DNA from: JACDQM01 sp044373315
GTDB lineage: Bacteria; Pseudomonadota; Gammaproteobacteria; Burkholderiales; Burkholderiaceae_C
NCBI RefSeq assembly: GCF_044373315.1
Contig: NZ_JBILQK010000008.1
Span: 1 to 64,000 of the forward strand
Direction of reading: 5' to 3'
DNA length: 64,000 nt
In this document: piece by piece, positions 10,842-21,829 of the stretch
Numbering within the stretch: the first letter of the stretch is position 1
Layout of the letters: each line of letters starts with the position of its first letter
Notes under the pieces: generated by a model
What the model was told of the DNA's origin: nothing
What the model saw: only the letters and a program-made list of their open reading frames with translations
The model's database searches: none
Made by a program: the position numbers and the translations under genes

Positions 10842-11941
10842 CAGAGCACTCTCAGCAGCCAGTGCCGGACTGCGAAGTGCGCCTGCAACTGCAACGCGCG
10901 GATTTCAGCCTTGATGTGGACCTGCGATTCCCGAGCCGCGGCATCACGGCGCTGTTCGGCGCCTCAGGCTCGGGCAAGACCACGGTGCTGCGCTGCATCG
11001 CCGGTCTGGAACGCCAAGGCCGCGGACTGGTCCGCATCGGCGAGGACCGCTGGCAGGACGACGCGCAAGCCCTTTTTCTGCCCACCTGGCGCCGCCCGCT
11101 GGGCTATGTGTTCCAGGAAGCCAGCCTGTTCGACCATCTCGATGTAAGCGGCAACCTGCGCTACGGCCTAAAGCGCACGGCGGGCCGCTCGGGCGAGGTG
11201 ACTCTGGCCCAGGCCGTCGAGTTGCTGGGCATTGGCGCCTTGCTGGCACGCCAGCCACATCAGCTCTCGGGCGGCGAGCGCCAGCGTGTGGCGATTGCGC
11301 GCGCGCTGGCCACCCAGCCACGCCTGCTGCTGCTGGACGAGCCGATGGCCGCACTGGATGCCGAACGCCGCCACGAGATCCTGCCCTGGCTGGAGCGGCT
11401 GCGGGATGAGCTGGCCCTGCCCATGGTCTATGTCAGCCATGCGGCTGACGAGGTGGCGCGGCTGGCCGACACCCTGGTGCTGCTCCGTCAGGGCCGCGCG
11501 CTGGCGCAGGGGCCCATCAGCGCGCTGATGCTGCGCGACGACGCGCCCGATCTGTTCGGCGAGGATGCCGCCACGCTGCTGAGTGGCCAGGTGGCCGAGC
11601 GCGATGCCGCTTACGGACTGCTGCGCATCGCCTTCGATGGCGGCAGCGTCTGGCTGCGCGATACCGGGCTTGCGCTGGGCCGCCCGGTGCGGCTGCGGCT
11701 CCTGGCGCGCGACATCAGCCTGACGATGGACCAGCCGCAGGCCACCAGCGTGCAGAACCACTGGCCCGGCCTCGTCGACGCCATCTTGCCAGACCGCCAT
11801 GCGGCGCAGGCACTGGTGCGCTTGCGCTGCGGGAATTCGCTGGTGCTGGCACGCCTGACGCGGCGCGCGGTGGACACGCTGGCGCTGGCGCCGGGCGTGC
11901 CGGTCTGGGTGCAGCTGAAATCAGCAGCGCTGGTGGGCTGA
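10838..11941 (+). CDS. modC: Molybdate ABC transporter ATP-binding protein
   Basis: A 367-residue ATPase with Walker A FGASGSGKTT near residue 42, Q-loop FQEASLFDHL, signature LSGGERQRVA near 144 and Walker B LLLLDEPMAALD. The C-terminal 75 residues form a TOBE/Mop domain typical of ModC, which may sense molybdate. It is the last gene of modABC and converges with a diguanylate cyclase gene 24 bases on. Confidence 0.95.
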   Translation: MTEHSQQPVPDCEVRLQLQRADFSLDVDLRFPSRGITALFGASGSGKTTVLRCIAGLERQGRGLVRIGEDRWQDDAQALFLPTWRRPLGYVFQEASLFDHLDVSGNLRYGLKRTAGRSGEVTLAQAVELLGIGALLARQPHQLSGGERQRVAIARALATQPRLLLLDEPMAALDAERRHEILPWLERLRDELALPMVYVSHAADEVARLADTLVLLRQGRALAQGPISALMLRDDAPDLFGEDAATLLSGQVAERDAAYGLLRIAFDGGSVWLRDTGLALGRPVRLRLLARDISLTMDQPQATSVQNHWPGLVDAILPDRHAAQALVRLRCGNSLVLARLTRRAVDTLALAPGVPVWVQLKSAALVG

Positions 11942-11965
11942 GATGCTCCAGGCCGCAAGGGCGGC

Positions 11966-13561
11966 TCAGCGCGCCACCGAGCAGGTGTCACGCCCTGCGC
12001 GCTTGGCCGCATAAAGCGCGCGGTCGGCGCTTTCCAGCAGCCGCGCCAGCGTTTGCCCGGCATGAGGATAGACCGCAATGCCGATACTGGCTGAGACCTC
12101 GACGCGCACGCCCTCATAAGGTTGGCGCAGCGCCGCCAGCAGGCGCCGGCTGAGCTCCACGGCCGCTGCCTCATCGGCACGGGCCAGCAAGACCAGGAAC
12201 TCATCGCCACCGGTTCGCGCCGCGACATCGTTGGCGCGGATGCTCTGCTGGATGCGCGTTGCGACCGTCTTCAGCAGCAGGTCTCCGCACGCATGCCCCT
12301 GCTCATCGTTGACCGGCTTGAAGTTGTCCAGATCGATGGCCAGCAGCGCCACGGGCGCGAGCTCACGCTCGGCGCTGGCAAGCTGCAACTGCGCCAGCTC
12401 AAGGAAAAGGCCACGGTTGGCCAGCCCGGTCAGCAGATCATGGTTGGCCCGATGCCGGACATCCGCCATCAGCTGCGAGGCCTGGACGATGGCCTGCCCG
12501 ACCGCCTGTGCCTCATGCAGCTGCACGGCCGGCAAACGCACCGGCCGGCCATCACCGAGAGCCAGCGCCGCGGCGTTGAGCTGCTGCACCGAGGACAAGA
12601 CGCGATTGGCCTGCCGCACGGCCAGCCACAGACCGAGGCCGAAAAGCGCCAGCGCAGCGGCCAGGAAGCCCGCCAAGCGCGCCAGCTGCGCTTCGTAGAG
12701 CGCCTTCGGGGCTCCGATCGCCACCGTCCAGGACCAGCGCGGCAGCGGCAGGTGAACAGTCATCACGCGCTGCCCTTCCTTGGTGACGGTTTCAAGCGAG
12801 CCGGTGGTCCGAGACCGCACCCGCTCCAGCAAGGCGGGCACGGCCTGCTGACCCAGAAAGCGCTCAGCATCGCGGGAGCGGCCGACGATGGTGCCCGAGC
12901 TGTCCAGCACCGCCACCAGCCAGCCTTCTGGCAAAGGCTGGCTTCGCAGAACCTGATTGATGCGATCCGGCGACAGCCCCACGTTCAAGCTGTAGACGAC
13001 CTCGCTGCCCTGCAGTACGGGCACACCCATCGCCAGCACCGGCCTTCCCACCACCGGCCCAGGAAACAAATCCGTCAGCACGGTCTCGCCGCGGCTGAAG
13101 ACCTGCCCGATCTGTGCGGGCGTGCCTGTCTGTGGCAGCGCGCTGCCCCAGGGTCTGACCGTGTTCATCACCTGTCGGCCCGCCCTGTCGGTGAGCACGT
13201 AGTTGTAGACCGTCTGGGTCTCCAGTGCAGCGCCGGCCACACTGCGGAAGCGTTCAAGCTGGCCCTCGCGCAGCGCCTCGGATGTCGCCAACACCCTGAG
13301 CCCCGATTCAATGGCTGAGAACTCGCTGTCGAGCTGGGCGCCGATGCGCCGCGCCAGAACCTCGGCTTCGCTGTAGAGCGCCTGCCGCTTCAGCTGCAGG
13401 TTCATCAGGGCCAGGTAGATCGACACCAGCAGTGCCGGCAGCGCGCACAGCAGCACCAGCAGGGCCAGGCTCTGCCGCAACGAGAGCTTGCGCGCGCGCA
13501 GCGTGGACAGGGCCTCGCTGCCCACGCGAGCATCCAGGCGAGCCCGTCCCTCGTGCTTCAC
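11966..13561 (-). CDS. Membrane diguanylate cyclase with periplasmic Cache-like sensor
   Basis: A 531-residue protein with a membrane helix at about 28-50, a periplasmic sensor region resembling dCache (about 55-290), a second helix near 300-320, a short linker and a C-terminal GGDEF domain. The active site is RTGGDEF, and the inhibitory site RAND lies exactly five residues before it, so it should make c-di-GMP and be feedback-controlled. GTG 13561 is chosen because GAGGAGAG lies about 6 bases upstream; the frame also opens from ATG 13618 without such a site. The signal it senses is unknown. Confidence 0.85.
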   Translation of the reverse strand: MKHEGRARLDARVGSEALSTLRARKLSLRQSLALLVLLCALPALLVSIYLALMNLQLKRQALYSEAEVLARRIGAQLDSEFSAIESGLRVLATSEALREGQLERFRSVAGAALETQTVYNYVLTDRAGRQVMNTVRPWGSALPQTGTPAQIGQVFSRGETVLTDLFPGPVVGRPVLAMGVPVLQGSEVVYSLNVGLSPDRINQVLRSQPLPEGWLVAVLDSSGTIVGRSRDAERFLGQQAVPALLERVRSRTTGSLETVTKEGQRVMTVHLPLPRWSWTVAIGAPKALYEAQLARLAGFLAAALALFGLGLWLAVRQANRVLSSVQQLNAAALALGDGRPVRLPAVQLHEAQAVGQAIVQASQLMADVRHRANHDLLTGLANRGLFLELAQLQLASAERELAPVALLAIDLDNFKPVNDEQGHACGDLLLKTVATRIQQSIRANDVAARTGGDEFLVLLARADEAAAVELSRRLLAALRQPYEGVRVEVSASIGIAVYPHAGQTLARLLESADRALYAAKRAGRDTCSVAR

Positions 13562-13701
13562 GTTCGCTCTCCTCAGAAGACTTTGCCCCCAGGCTGGCAG
13601 GTGGCGCCACCTCATCACCCTGCAACGGCAGGGCAGACAGATGGAACGGCAGGTCGGCCTGAGTCTAACGAAGTCGGCCGCCGCCTCCAGCAGTGGCGGG
13701 C

Positions 13702-13911
13702 TCAGTCGTCAAGCATCAGCAGGGCTTCGTCGCGCCAGTAGGCGACCGCCGCAAAGTAGCCTTCCCACACGCAGCCATTGCAGCCCCGGCCGCAGCAGCT
13801 GGTCGGCTCGGGCGGTGCCTCACGCAGTTCGAGGCCGCGCGCCGCGGCGCGTTGCATCAGGTGATCGAGCACCGCCTGGGCGGTCTCACGGTCAGTGATC
13901 GGAAAGTCCAC
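13702..13911 (-). CDS. Small cysteine-rich 'oxidoreductase-like' protein
   Basis: A 69-residue protein with the motif PEPTSCCGRGCNGCVWEGYF, which defines the oxidoreductase-like domain (PF09791) found in small bacterial proteins and at the N terminus of some eukaryotic proteins. Four cysteines in CCxxxCxxC could bind metal or do redox chemistry, but no function is established. There is no signal peptide. It lies alone between the diguanylate cyclase and the large sensor kinase. Confidence 0.85.
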   Translation of the reverse strand: MDFPITDRETAQAVLDHLMQRAAARGLELREAPPEPTSCCGRGCNGCVWEGYFAAVAYWRDEALLMLDD

Positions 13912-13960
13912 GGAATCTCGGGTCTCGAAAGGTCGGAGGCGCGAGCATAGCCGGCTCCCT

Positions 13961-16900
13961 TCAAGCCGCTAGATCGAGCAGCGCCTGCGCCGTGGCGAAA
14001 TCCAGCGCCTGCACTGCTTCGCTCAAGCGACCGAACTGCACGTCGCCGATGCGCTGCTGCAGGCCCGGCCCCAGTCGTTCGAACAGTTCCAGCGCGGCCA
14101 TGTCCTGCTGCCCGAGCAGGGTATGCAGGCTTTGCAGATCGCCAGCCGACAGGGCAACAGGCTCGCTGCGCTCCGCCGCCCGCTGCGCGTCGGCATGCAG
14201 CCCGGCCAACGCCGGTTGAGCCGCCGCGGCCAGCTGTTCAAGCGCCTGCGCCATGGCCTGCAGGGCCGGCACGGCATCGCGGCCTTGCATCAAGGCCTGC
14301 TCGGCCTCGGCAGCGCAGTGCTGCAAGGCTTGTGCGCCCAGCAGGCCAGCCGTGCCACGGAGCTTGTGCAGCTGGGCCGCTCGCGCCTGCCGCAGGGGCA
14401 CCGTCTCCAGGCCTTCAGCGCGGGTCAGCGCCGGGCCATCGGTTTCCTGCAGAAGGCGCTCCAGCATGCGCAGGAACAAGGCCGCATCACCGCCCAGGCG
14501 CGCGGCCACCTCGGCCGAGCTGATGCCCTCGATCGGCGGCCAGCCCTGCGGCAGCGCCGGACTGCTGCGCGCTGCTGAGCCCAGCTGAAGCACGCTGCCG
14601 CGCACCCGCTCCACCGCGCTGCGCACAGCGCGAATGAGCCGCTGCGGCTCCAGCGGCTTGGTAAGGAAGTCGTTCATGCCCGCCGCCTCGGCGCGGCGGC
14701 GCTCTTCTCCGAGGGCGCCAGCCGTCAGCGCCAGCACCGGCAACTGCGTCAAGCCGAGCTCGGTGCGGAGCCGCCGGGTAGCCTCGTGGCCATCCATCTC
14801 GGGCATCTGCACATCCATCAGAACGACATCGAAAGCCTGCGGCTGTGCCTGCAGCAGGTCCAGCGCGATGCGGCCATTGCCTGCGGTTCGGACCTGGGCA
14901 CCTTCGCGCTGCAGCAGGCGTGTCGCCACTTCGAGATTGATCTCGCTGTCATCGACCACAAGCACGCGCACGCCCTCGAGCCACCGGGCCCCGATCGCGT
15001 CCAGCCGCGTCGCTGCCACCACACGGCTGGTCGTACCGGTGTAGCGTGCGATGCCCTTGTTCACCGCGTCAAACAGCTCGGACGCGCTCAAGGGCTTGGT
15101 CAGCACCTCGTCGATCACAGGCTTGTTCTCCTGGCAGGCTTCGATCGTGCTGCGCAGGCTCTCGCGCTCGTGCGAAGAAACGATCAGCGCAGCGGGAACT
15201 CGGTCAGCGCCCTGCTCGCTCAACAGGGCCTGCAAGGCTTGCAGCCCGTCCATACCCGGCATCTGCCAATCCACCAGCAGGGCGTCAGGTGCGAGCTGTC
15301 CGCGCGCCCGGCGCGCGCGGAAGTGGGCCAGCATCTGCTCGCCACCCTCCAGCGCGGTGACCTGCCAGCCCAGTGATCGGCAGAGGCCCGCCATCAGCTC
15401 GCGGTCGCGGGGGTTGTCGTCGACCAGCAGGACGTCGATGCCGGCCAAGGTCGATTCCGAAGCAATGGCCAGTGTGGCTGTCTCGAAAGGCAGCTTCACG
15501 GTGAAGGTGCTGCCCTCGCCAAGCCGGCTCTGCACTTCGACATCACCGCCCATCATGCGCGCCAGACGGCGCACGATCGACAAGCCCAGGCCGGTACCCC
15601 CGAAGCGGCGCGTGGTCGATGCATCCGCCTGCGAGAAGGGGTCGAAGAGCTGTGGCAAAACCTCGGGCGCGATGCCGATGCCGCTGTCGCTGACGCTCCA
15701 TCGCAGCCAGGTGTGATCCTGCGCATCCGTCTCGGGCTCGACGCTCACACGCACCTCACCGCGCTCGGTGAACTTGAGCGCATTGCTGATCAGATTGGAG
15801 AGGATCTGGCGCAGACGCAGCGCATCGCCCATCACCGCTGGCGGCAGCGCAGCCCTGCCATCCACGCGCAGATCGACGGACTTGGCCTCAGCTTGCGCAG
15901 AGAACAAGGCCGCCAGCTCGCCCAGCAGCTCGGCCGGGCTGAACGGCGCTGTCTCCAGCTGCATCTCGCCAGCCTCGATCTTGGCCAGATCCAGCACGTC
16001 ATTGATGATGCCCAGCAAGGAACGGCCGGCAATCTGCAGCTTGCCCAGCAGCTGGCGCTGATCCGCGTCCAGCCCCGTGTGCTCCAGCAGGTGCGAGATG
16101 CCGATCACCGCATTCATCGGCGTGCGGATCTCGTGGCTCATATTGGCCAGGAACATGCTCTTGGCCGCGTTGGCCTGCTCCGCCACATCCCGGGCATGCA
16201 GCAGCGCCGCCTCGAAGCGCTTGCGCTCGGAGACATCCTGCGCAATGCCCAGATAGCCGGTGATCACGCCAGCCGCATCGCGCATCGCCGTCACCACCAG
16301 CGAGACTGGCAGCACCTGGCCGTCCTTGCGCACATAGCTCCACTCACGGGTCTCCGCGCCCTCAAGCTCGGGCTTGTGCACGAAGACGCGGAAGCCCTCG
16401 ATGGGCATGCCGTACTCGGCGCTCAGCGTTGCAGCACGCACCTGCAGCTCCTGCGGCAGGTGCAGCGCCGCGGGCGAGGTCTTGCCGACCATGTCCTGCG
16501 CCGCATGGCCCAGCAGGCGCTCCGCGCCGGCATTGAAGATCGTGATCGTGCCTTGCGGATCCGTCGCAATGATGGCCAGCTCGGTGGCCGCGCGCAGCAC
16601 GCTGGCCAACAGCCCCGCCACACGCCGCAGCTCCAGCTCGGCGGTCTTGATCGCAGTGATGTCTTGCTGCGTGCCGTACATCCATTCAGGCTGGCCGTCG
16701 GCGGTGCGGCTCGCCAGCCGACCGCGGGTGTGTACCCAGACCCATTCACCCGACTTGTGGCGCATGCGGTACTCGCAGGCGTAGTAGGGCTGTTCGCCCT
16801 TCAGGTGCAAGCGCAGCCGTTGCTGGGCGATCGGTGCATCGTCGGGATGGCTGAGCTTCAACCAGGTCGTCACACTGAAAGGCAGTAGCTCATCCAGGCG

Positions 16901-18883
16901 ATAGCCGAGCTTCTCCGCATAGCGCTCGTCCAGGGTGATTTCGCCACTGTGCAGATTCCAGGCCCAGGTGCCGACATCGGTGCCCTCGATCACATTGGCC
17001 AGGCGCTGGCGCTCGGCGGCCAGTGCGCGCCGGCTGACCATGACCTCGGTGGTGTCGTGCACGATCACGTAGAAGCCGCGCACCTGGCCCTCCGCCACAT
17101 CGGGCAGATACTGAGCCAGCGTGTGACGCTCCCCGTCGCCGCCGGGCCGCTGCAAGGTGTACTCGAAGTGCTGGGGCTCACCGCGCAGCGCCGCTTCCAC
17201 ACGTGGCCGCAACTTGGCGAAGAGGGGCTCGCCCACCAGCGCGGGCATGGTCATGCCGCGCACCTTGTCCGGCGGAATGCCAAACCAGGACAGGTAGGCT
17301 TGATTGGCCACGCGGTTGCACAGCTGGGCATCCCAGTAGCCGATCAACGAGGGCACGGAGTCCAGCACCGTCTGCATATCGCGCCGCGCCGCATCCAGCT
17401 CCGCCGTGCGCTCGACCACCTGCTGCTCCAGGCTCTGGCTGAAATCCTGCAGGCGGCGCTCGGCATCCTTTCGCTCGCGGATATCGCGCATCAGCAGCGC
17501 CAGACCGATGACCCGGCCGCCGCGCGAACGGATGGCACTGGCGGTGATAGAGAGGTCAATGCTGTGGCCGTCCGCGTCGCGGCGGGTGGAATCGAACGGC
17601 GGCAGGCGGTCGCCCCGCACGATTCGCGCCAGCAGCTCGGCGTCTTCGTGGCTGCGCCCATCTTCCAGCAGCAGGCTGGCCAAGGGCTTGCCCAGCGCCT
17701 GCGCCGCGCTGTAACCGAACAGCTGATCGGCAGCCCGGTTCCAAAGGATGACGCGACCGTCCAGGCCCTCGCCGATGATGGCATCGGCCGAGTTCTCGAT
17801 GATGGTGGCCAGCTGCGCCTGCTGGTCGGCATGCTGGCGCGCACGGGCACGGCTGGCGCGGATCACGCCGACCAGGGCCGCCAGCAGCAAGGTGGACAGC
17901 AGACCCGCCAGGAACACCGTGCCCGGCCGGGTCTGGTTCAACCGCTCAACAAAGCTCGGTCTGGCGTGCAGCTCGATCACCCAGCGTCGACCCAGCACCT
18001 CTTGCACGCTGCGCATCAGCAGGCCGGTGTCCTGGCCGACGGAGTCCCGCTCAGTACCGGCCAACTCGGCCGAATCGAACACCAACTCACCCGACTGGCC
18101 GGCCTTGCCCGCGCTGATGTCCAGCAATCGAATGTCATAGCTGGCGCCGGCAATGCCGAAGTCCGACAGCACCTCCTTCAGTGCCAGCGGCGCATAGGTC
18201 CAGCCCAGTGTGGCGGCCTCGCGCTGCGCTGACGTCTGCAGCGGCATGCCGGCGCTGTAGACCGGCAGCAGCAGCAGCAGCGAGCGCTGCTTCTCGCCCT
18301 CCAGCTGCACCAGCGTGATCGGACCGGACAGCGTGGGCTCACCGCTGCGCATCGCGGACAGCGCCGCCTGCCGGCGGTTGGTCTCGGAGGCAATGTCCAG
18401 GCCCACGGCCGCCCTGTTGCGCTCAACCGGCTCGATGTACTGGATGACAAAGCGCTCACCCTCATGCGGGCCCAACTCGCGGATCGCGAATTCAGGCCAG
18501 CCATCGGCCCTGGCGCGTGCCGTGAAGCGCGCCTCCAGCTCACGCGGCACGCGGCGGATGAAGCCGAATCCCCGGGCGCCCGGAAACTCGTGCTCCACAT
18601 CCCGGGTGCGGCTGTAGCGCTGGAACTGCTCGCGCGTCAGCACCTCGCCACCCGCCAGGGCCACGGCACCACGCGCGCCGCGCAGGCCATAGGCATACAG
18701 GCGCATGCGCTGAAGCAGCTGATCACTGACCAGCTCAGCCTGCTCGGCAAAGCTCTCCTGCGCCTGCTGCCGGTTGTGAAAGTCCTGGCTCCAGGCGGCC
18801 ACCAGGCTCAGGCACAGGCCCAGCACCAGCGCGGCAGCCGACCAGGCCAACACGCGGGCGTTTTCATTCGACCTTCTCGGCAT
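13961..18883 (-). CDS. Giant hybrid sensor histidine kinase (CHASE, four PAS, HisKA, HATPase, two REC, HPt)
   Basis: A 1640-residue membrane kinase. An N-terminal helix (about 12-31) and a second near 325-345 flank a periplasmic CHASE-type sensor containing GFGFIRRVPRE. Four PAS-like segments follow, starting near 360, 500, 625 and 755. HisKA has the phospho-His in SHEIRTPMN at about 916. The HATPase has LRQILSNLISNALKFT and GGTGLGLSI. REC1 has its Asp in LLVDWQMPG near 1203, and REC2 in LMDVQMPEMDG near 1354. The C terminus is an HPt domain with LHKLRGTAGLLGA near 1506. The phosphorelay is complete within one chain. No partner response regulator is encoded nearby. Confidence 0.93.
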   Translation of the reverse strand: MPRRSNENARVLAWSAAALVLGLCLSLVAAWSQDFHNRQQAQESFAEQAELVSDQLLQRMRLYAYGLRGARGAVALAGGEVLTREQFQRYSRTRDVEHEFPGARGFGFIRRVPRELEARFTARARADGWPEFAIRELGPHEGERFVIQYIEPVERNRAAVGLDIASETNRRQAALSAMRSGEPTLSGPITLVQLEGEKQRSLLLLLPVYSAGMPLQTSAQREAATLGWTYAPLALKEVLSDFGIAGASYDIRLLDISAGKAGQSGELVFDSAELAGTERDSVGQDTGLLMRSVQEVLGRRWVIELHARPSFVERLNQTRPGTVFLAGLLSTLLLAALVGVIRASRARARQHADQQAQLATIIENSADAIIGEGLDGRVILWNRAADQLFGYSAAQALGKPLASLLLEDGRSHEDAELLARIVRGDRLPPFDSTRRDADGHSIDLSITASAIRSRGGRVIGLALLMRDIRERKDAERRLQDFSQSLEQQVVERTAELDAARRDMQTVLDSVPSLIGYWDAQLCNRVANQAYLSWFGIPPDKVRGMTMPALVGEPLFAKLRPRVEAALRGEPQHFEYTLQRPGGDGERHTLAQYLPDVAEGQVRGFYVIVHDTTEVMVSRRALAAERQRLANVIEGTDVGTWAWNLHSGEITLDERYAEKLGYRLDELLPFSVTTWLKLSHPDDAPIAQQRLRLHLKGEQPYYACEYRMRHKSGEWVWVHTRGRLASRTADGQPEWMYGTQQDITAIKTAELELRRVAGLLASVLRAATELAIIATDPQGTITIFNAGAERLLGHAAQDMVGKTSPAALHLPQELQVRAATLSAEYGMPIEGFRVFVHKPELEGAETREWSYVRKDGQVLPVSLVVTAMRDAAGVITGYLGIAQDVSERKRFEAALLHARDVAEQANAAKSMFLANMSHEIRTPMNAVIGISHLLEHTGLDADQRQLLGKLQIAGRSLLGIINDVLDLAKIEAGEMQLETAPFSPAELLGELAALFSAQAEAKSVDLRVDGRAALPPAVMGDALRLRQILSNLISNALKFTERGEVRVSVEPETDAQDHTWLRWSVSDSGIGIAPEVLPQLFDPFSQADASTTRRFGGTGLGLSIVRRLARMMGGDVEVQSRLGEGSTFTVKLPFETATLAIASESTLAGIDVLLVDDNPRDRELMAGLCRSLGWQVTALEGGEQMLAHFRARRARGQLAPDALLVDWQMPGMDGLQALQALLSEQGADRVPAALIVSSHERESLRSTIEACQENKPVIDEVLTKPLSASELFDAVNKGIARYTGTTSRVVAATRLDAIGARWLEGVRVLVVDDSEINLEVATRLLQREGAQVRTAGNGRIALDLLQAQPQAFDVVLMDVQMPEMDGHEATRRLRTELGLTQLPVLALTAGALGEERRRAEAAGMNDFLTKPLEPQRLIRAVRSAVERVRGSVLQLGSAARSSPALPQGWPPIEGISSAEVAARLGGDAALFLRMLERLLQETDGPALTRAEGLETVPLRQARAAQLHKLRGTAGLLGAQALQHCAAEAEQALMQGRDAVPALQAMAQALEQLAAAAQPALAGLHADAQRAAERSEPVALSAGDLQSLHTLLGQQDMAALELFERLGPGLQQRIGDVQFGRLSEAVQALDFATAQALLDLAA

Positions 18884-18971
18884 TGGAGCGATTCGCGGCT
18901 GCGGGGTGCGATCAGTGGCAGGTCATCCAAGTATCGGTCACAGCCAGGCGGGCCAGCGCGGTCCGCGCGGC

Positions 18972-19330
18972 TCAGACGCAGGCGCGCTGGCGCAGACGCT
19001 GCGCGAATGCCTCGACCTCGCCTGGCACCGCGGGGCGGCGTTCCGTCAGGTCGGCAAGCAAGGCGCGCAGCAGACGTCGCAAGGTCTCGGGCTGCGGCGT
19101 CAGCGGGCCAGCGAAGTGCACCTGCTGCTCGTCGAGCAGCACCAGCGTCGGAAAGGTCTCGACATCGAAATCGCCCACCAGTGCAGCCTCGTCCTCGATG
19201 TCGATCCAGTGCAATTGCAAGGCAACGCCGTCGGCGGCGACCTCGGCGCCCACCTCGTTCAGCACCGGCTCATAGGCCTCGCACAGCCGGCACCAGGCTG
19301 CGCACAGACAGGCCAGTTGAAGCTGGGCCA

Positions 19331-19331
<1 letters not shown>
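18972..19331 (-). CDS. Thioredoxin-family protein
   Basis: A 119-residue thioredoxin fold with active site WCRLC (CxxC) near residue 14-18 and the cis-proline segment ETFPTLVLL. There is no signal peptide, so it should act in the cytoplasm. Its ATG overlaps the cysK stop by one base (TGATG), so it is probably translated with CysK. A link to sulfur or cysteine redox balance is plausible but inferred from position. Confidence 0.85.
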
Positions 19332-20320
<989 letters not shown>

Positions 20321-20418
20321 GCTCGGGCCTCGCTTTTCAGGGAAAGCAAGCGTAGCCAGCGAGCCGCCGCCGGTCAAAGAACGAATCGTTGCTTCGATAT
20401 GCGCGCCAGCGATGAAGC

Positions 20419-21105
20419 TCAGTACAGCGTCTGCTGCTGACGGGCGGGCAGCGCGGCGTCATAGGCCTGCGCATCGAAGCCAGCGCTCAAGGCCGCAATG
20501 ATGCTGCCGGTCGACGGCAGGCTGGCCCGCTCGACCTGCGCCGCCGGGTCCCACAGCCCCGAGCGCTTGACGGCGCGGGCGCACTGGAAGAAGACCTTGT
20601 GCACCTCGACCACCAGCACCGAGCGCGGCAGCCTGCTTTCACCGTCCGGACCAGCCACGGCAAAGCGCTGCAGCAGCGCCGGTGCGGCGCTGAGCCGACC
20701 GCGGCCCATCACGCGGAAGGCCTCGCCGAAGCCAGGAATCAGGAACAGCAGGGACAGTTCGGGATCGCTGAGCAGATTGCGCAGGCTGTCGATGCGGTTG
20801 TTGCCGCGGCGGTCGGGCATCAAGAGCGTGCGCCCTTCATCGACCACCTCCACCAGCGTGCCCGGCGCATCGCCGCGCGGCGAGGTATCGATGCGGCCGG
20901 TCTGCGCGTCACGCGTGGCCAACACGCAGAAGGGCGAGGCCTCGATGAACGGGCGGTACAGCGCATGGATGTGGTTGCACTCTTTGTCCAGCGTAGCTCG
21001 TGCAGCGGCGCCGGCCAGCGCCGGGTCGGGGTAGATCGCGCGCAGCGCGGCCAGATCGGCCAGGTCGTGGCGGCGGTCCAGCCAGGGTGCGTCGTCCTTG
21101 TTCAT
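20419..21105 (-). CDS. Pyridoxamine 5'-phosphate oxidase-family flavoprotein (MSMEG_1061-like)
   Basis: A 228-residue protein with the split-barrel FMN-binding fold: FCVLATRDAQTGRIDTSPRGDAPG, then LMPDRRGNNRIDSLRNLL and a C-terminal HKVFFQCARAVKRSGLWD. These match the MSMEG_1061 subgroup of putative FMN-dependent oxidoreductases rather than true PdxH. A GGAGGA ribosome site precedes the ATG, and the gene begins 2 bases after the DUF4197 stop, so the two form an operon. The substrate is unknown. Confidence 0.82.
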   Translation of the reverse strand: MNKDDAPWLDRRHDLADLAALRAIYPDPALAGAAARATLDKECNHIHALYRPFIEASPFCVLATRDAQTGRIDTSPRGDAPGTLVEVVDEGRTLLMPDRRGNNRIDSLRNLLSDPELSLLFLIPGFGEAFRVMGRGRLSAAPALLQRFAVAGPDGESRLPRSVLVVEVHKVFFQCARAVKRSGLWDPAAQVERASLPSTGSIIAALSAGFDAQAYDAALPARQQQTLY

Positions 21106-21107
21106 CT

Positions 21108-21791
21108 TCAGAGTCCTCCGAAAACCTTCTTCAGGATGGCGCTGCCGCTGCCCACCGGGTCCTGGCGGATTTTCTTCTCCTCCTGGGCAATCATCAGGAA
21201 CAGGCCGTCCAGCGCACGGCGCGTTACATAACTCTGTATGTTGGCATCCTCCGGCTTGACCAGGCCCAGACCCAGGGCCTTGCCGGCCACTGCGTTGTAC
21301 TTGTCGGCCAGCGCCACCTTCTCGGTGCTGCGGGTGACGATGGGCAGGAACTTCTCGGTCAGCGGCGTGCGCGTCTTGACGGCGAAGAACTGCGTCACCG
21401 CATCGTCGCCACCGCGCAGGATCTTCAGCCCGTCTTCCACGCTCATGGACTTCACGGCATTGACCAGCAGCGGCCTGGCCTCAGGCACCGCAGCCTCAGC
21501 GGCACGGTTCATCGCGGTGACCAGCTCATCCACGCGCTTGCCCTGGCCGGTGGCCTTCAGCACCTTGACGGCGTCCTTCAGATAGCCGGGCAGCTCGATG
21601 CGCACCAGCGGATTGCCCAGGAAACCGTCGTTGCGGCCCAGCTGGCTGACCGCCGCTGCCGCGCCGCGCTCCAGCGCCGCGCGGATGCCGGACGCCGCAT
21701 CGGTTTCGGTGAGGCCAGCAGCCTGCGCCGCGCTCAGGCCGAACGGCAGCGCCAGGGCGGCGCAGGTGAAGTGACGACGGTGCAGGGACAT
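21108..21791 (-). CDS. DUF4197 exported protein
   Basis: A 227-residue protein with an N-terminal export signal (MSLHRRHFTCAALALPF ... AQA) and then the DUF4197 pattern: GIRAALERGAAAAVSQLGR, GFLGNPLVRIELPGYL, and the C-terminal LDGLFLMIAQEEKKIRQDP. The function of the family is unknown and it is predicted to be periplasmic. RRHF gives a weak twin-arginine look, but Sec export is equally likely. It starts 38 bases after the phnM stop on the same strand, so it could be read through from the phn operon. Confidence 0.85.
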   Translation of the reverse strand: MSLHRRHFTCAALALPFGLSAAQAAGLTETDAASGIRAALERGAAAAVSQLGRNDGFLGNPLVRIELPGYLKDAVKVLKATGQGKRVDELVTAMNRAAEAAVPEARPLLVNAVKSMSVEDGLKILRGGDDAVTQFFAVKTRTPLTEKFLPIVTRSTEKVALADKYNAVAGKALGLGLVKPEDANIQSYVTRRALDGLFLMIAQEEKKIRQDPVGSGSAILKKVFGGL

Positions 21792-21829
21792 GACGGGCCT
21801 CTTCTGAATCAGGAGGCCCGATCTTGCCA

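Noticed and set aside
11952..11965. GCCGC-AAGG-GCGGC hairpin between modC and the diguanylate cyclase as a terminator
   Set aside because: A short stem without a T-run on either strand; not enough to call a terminator.
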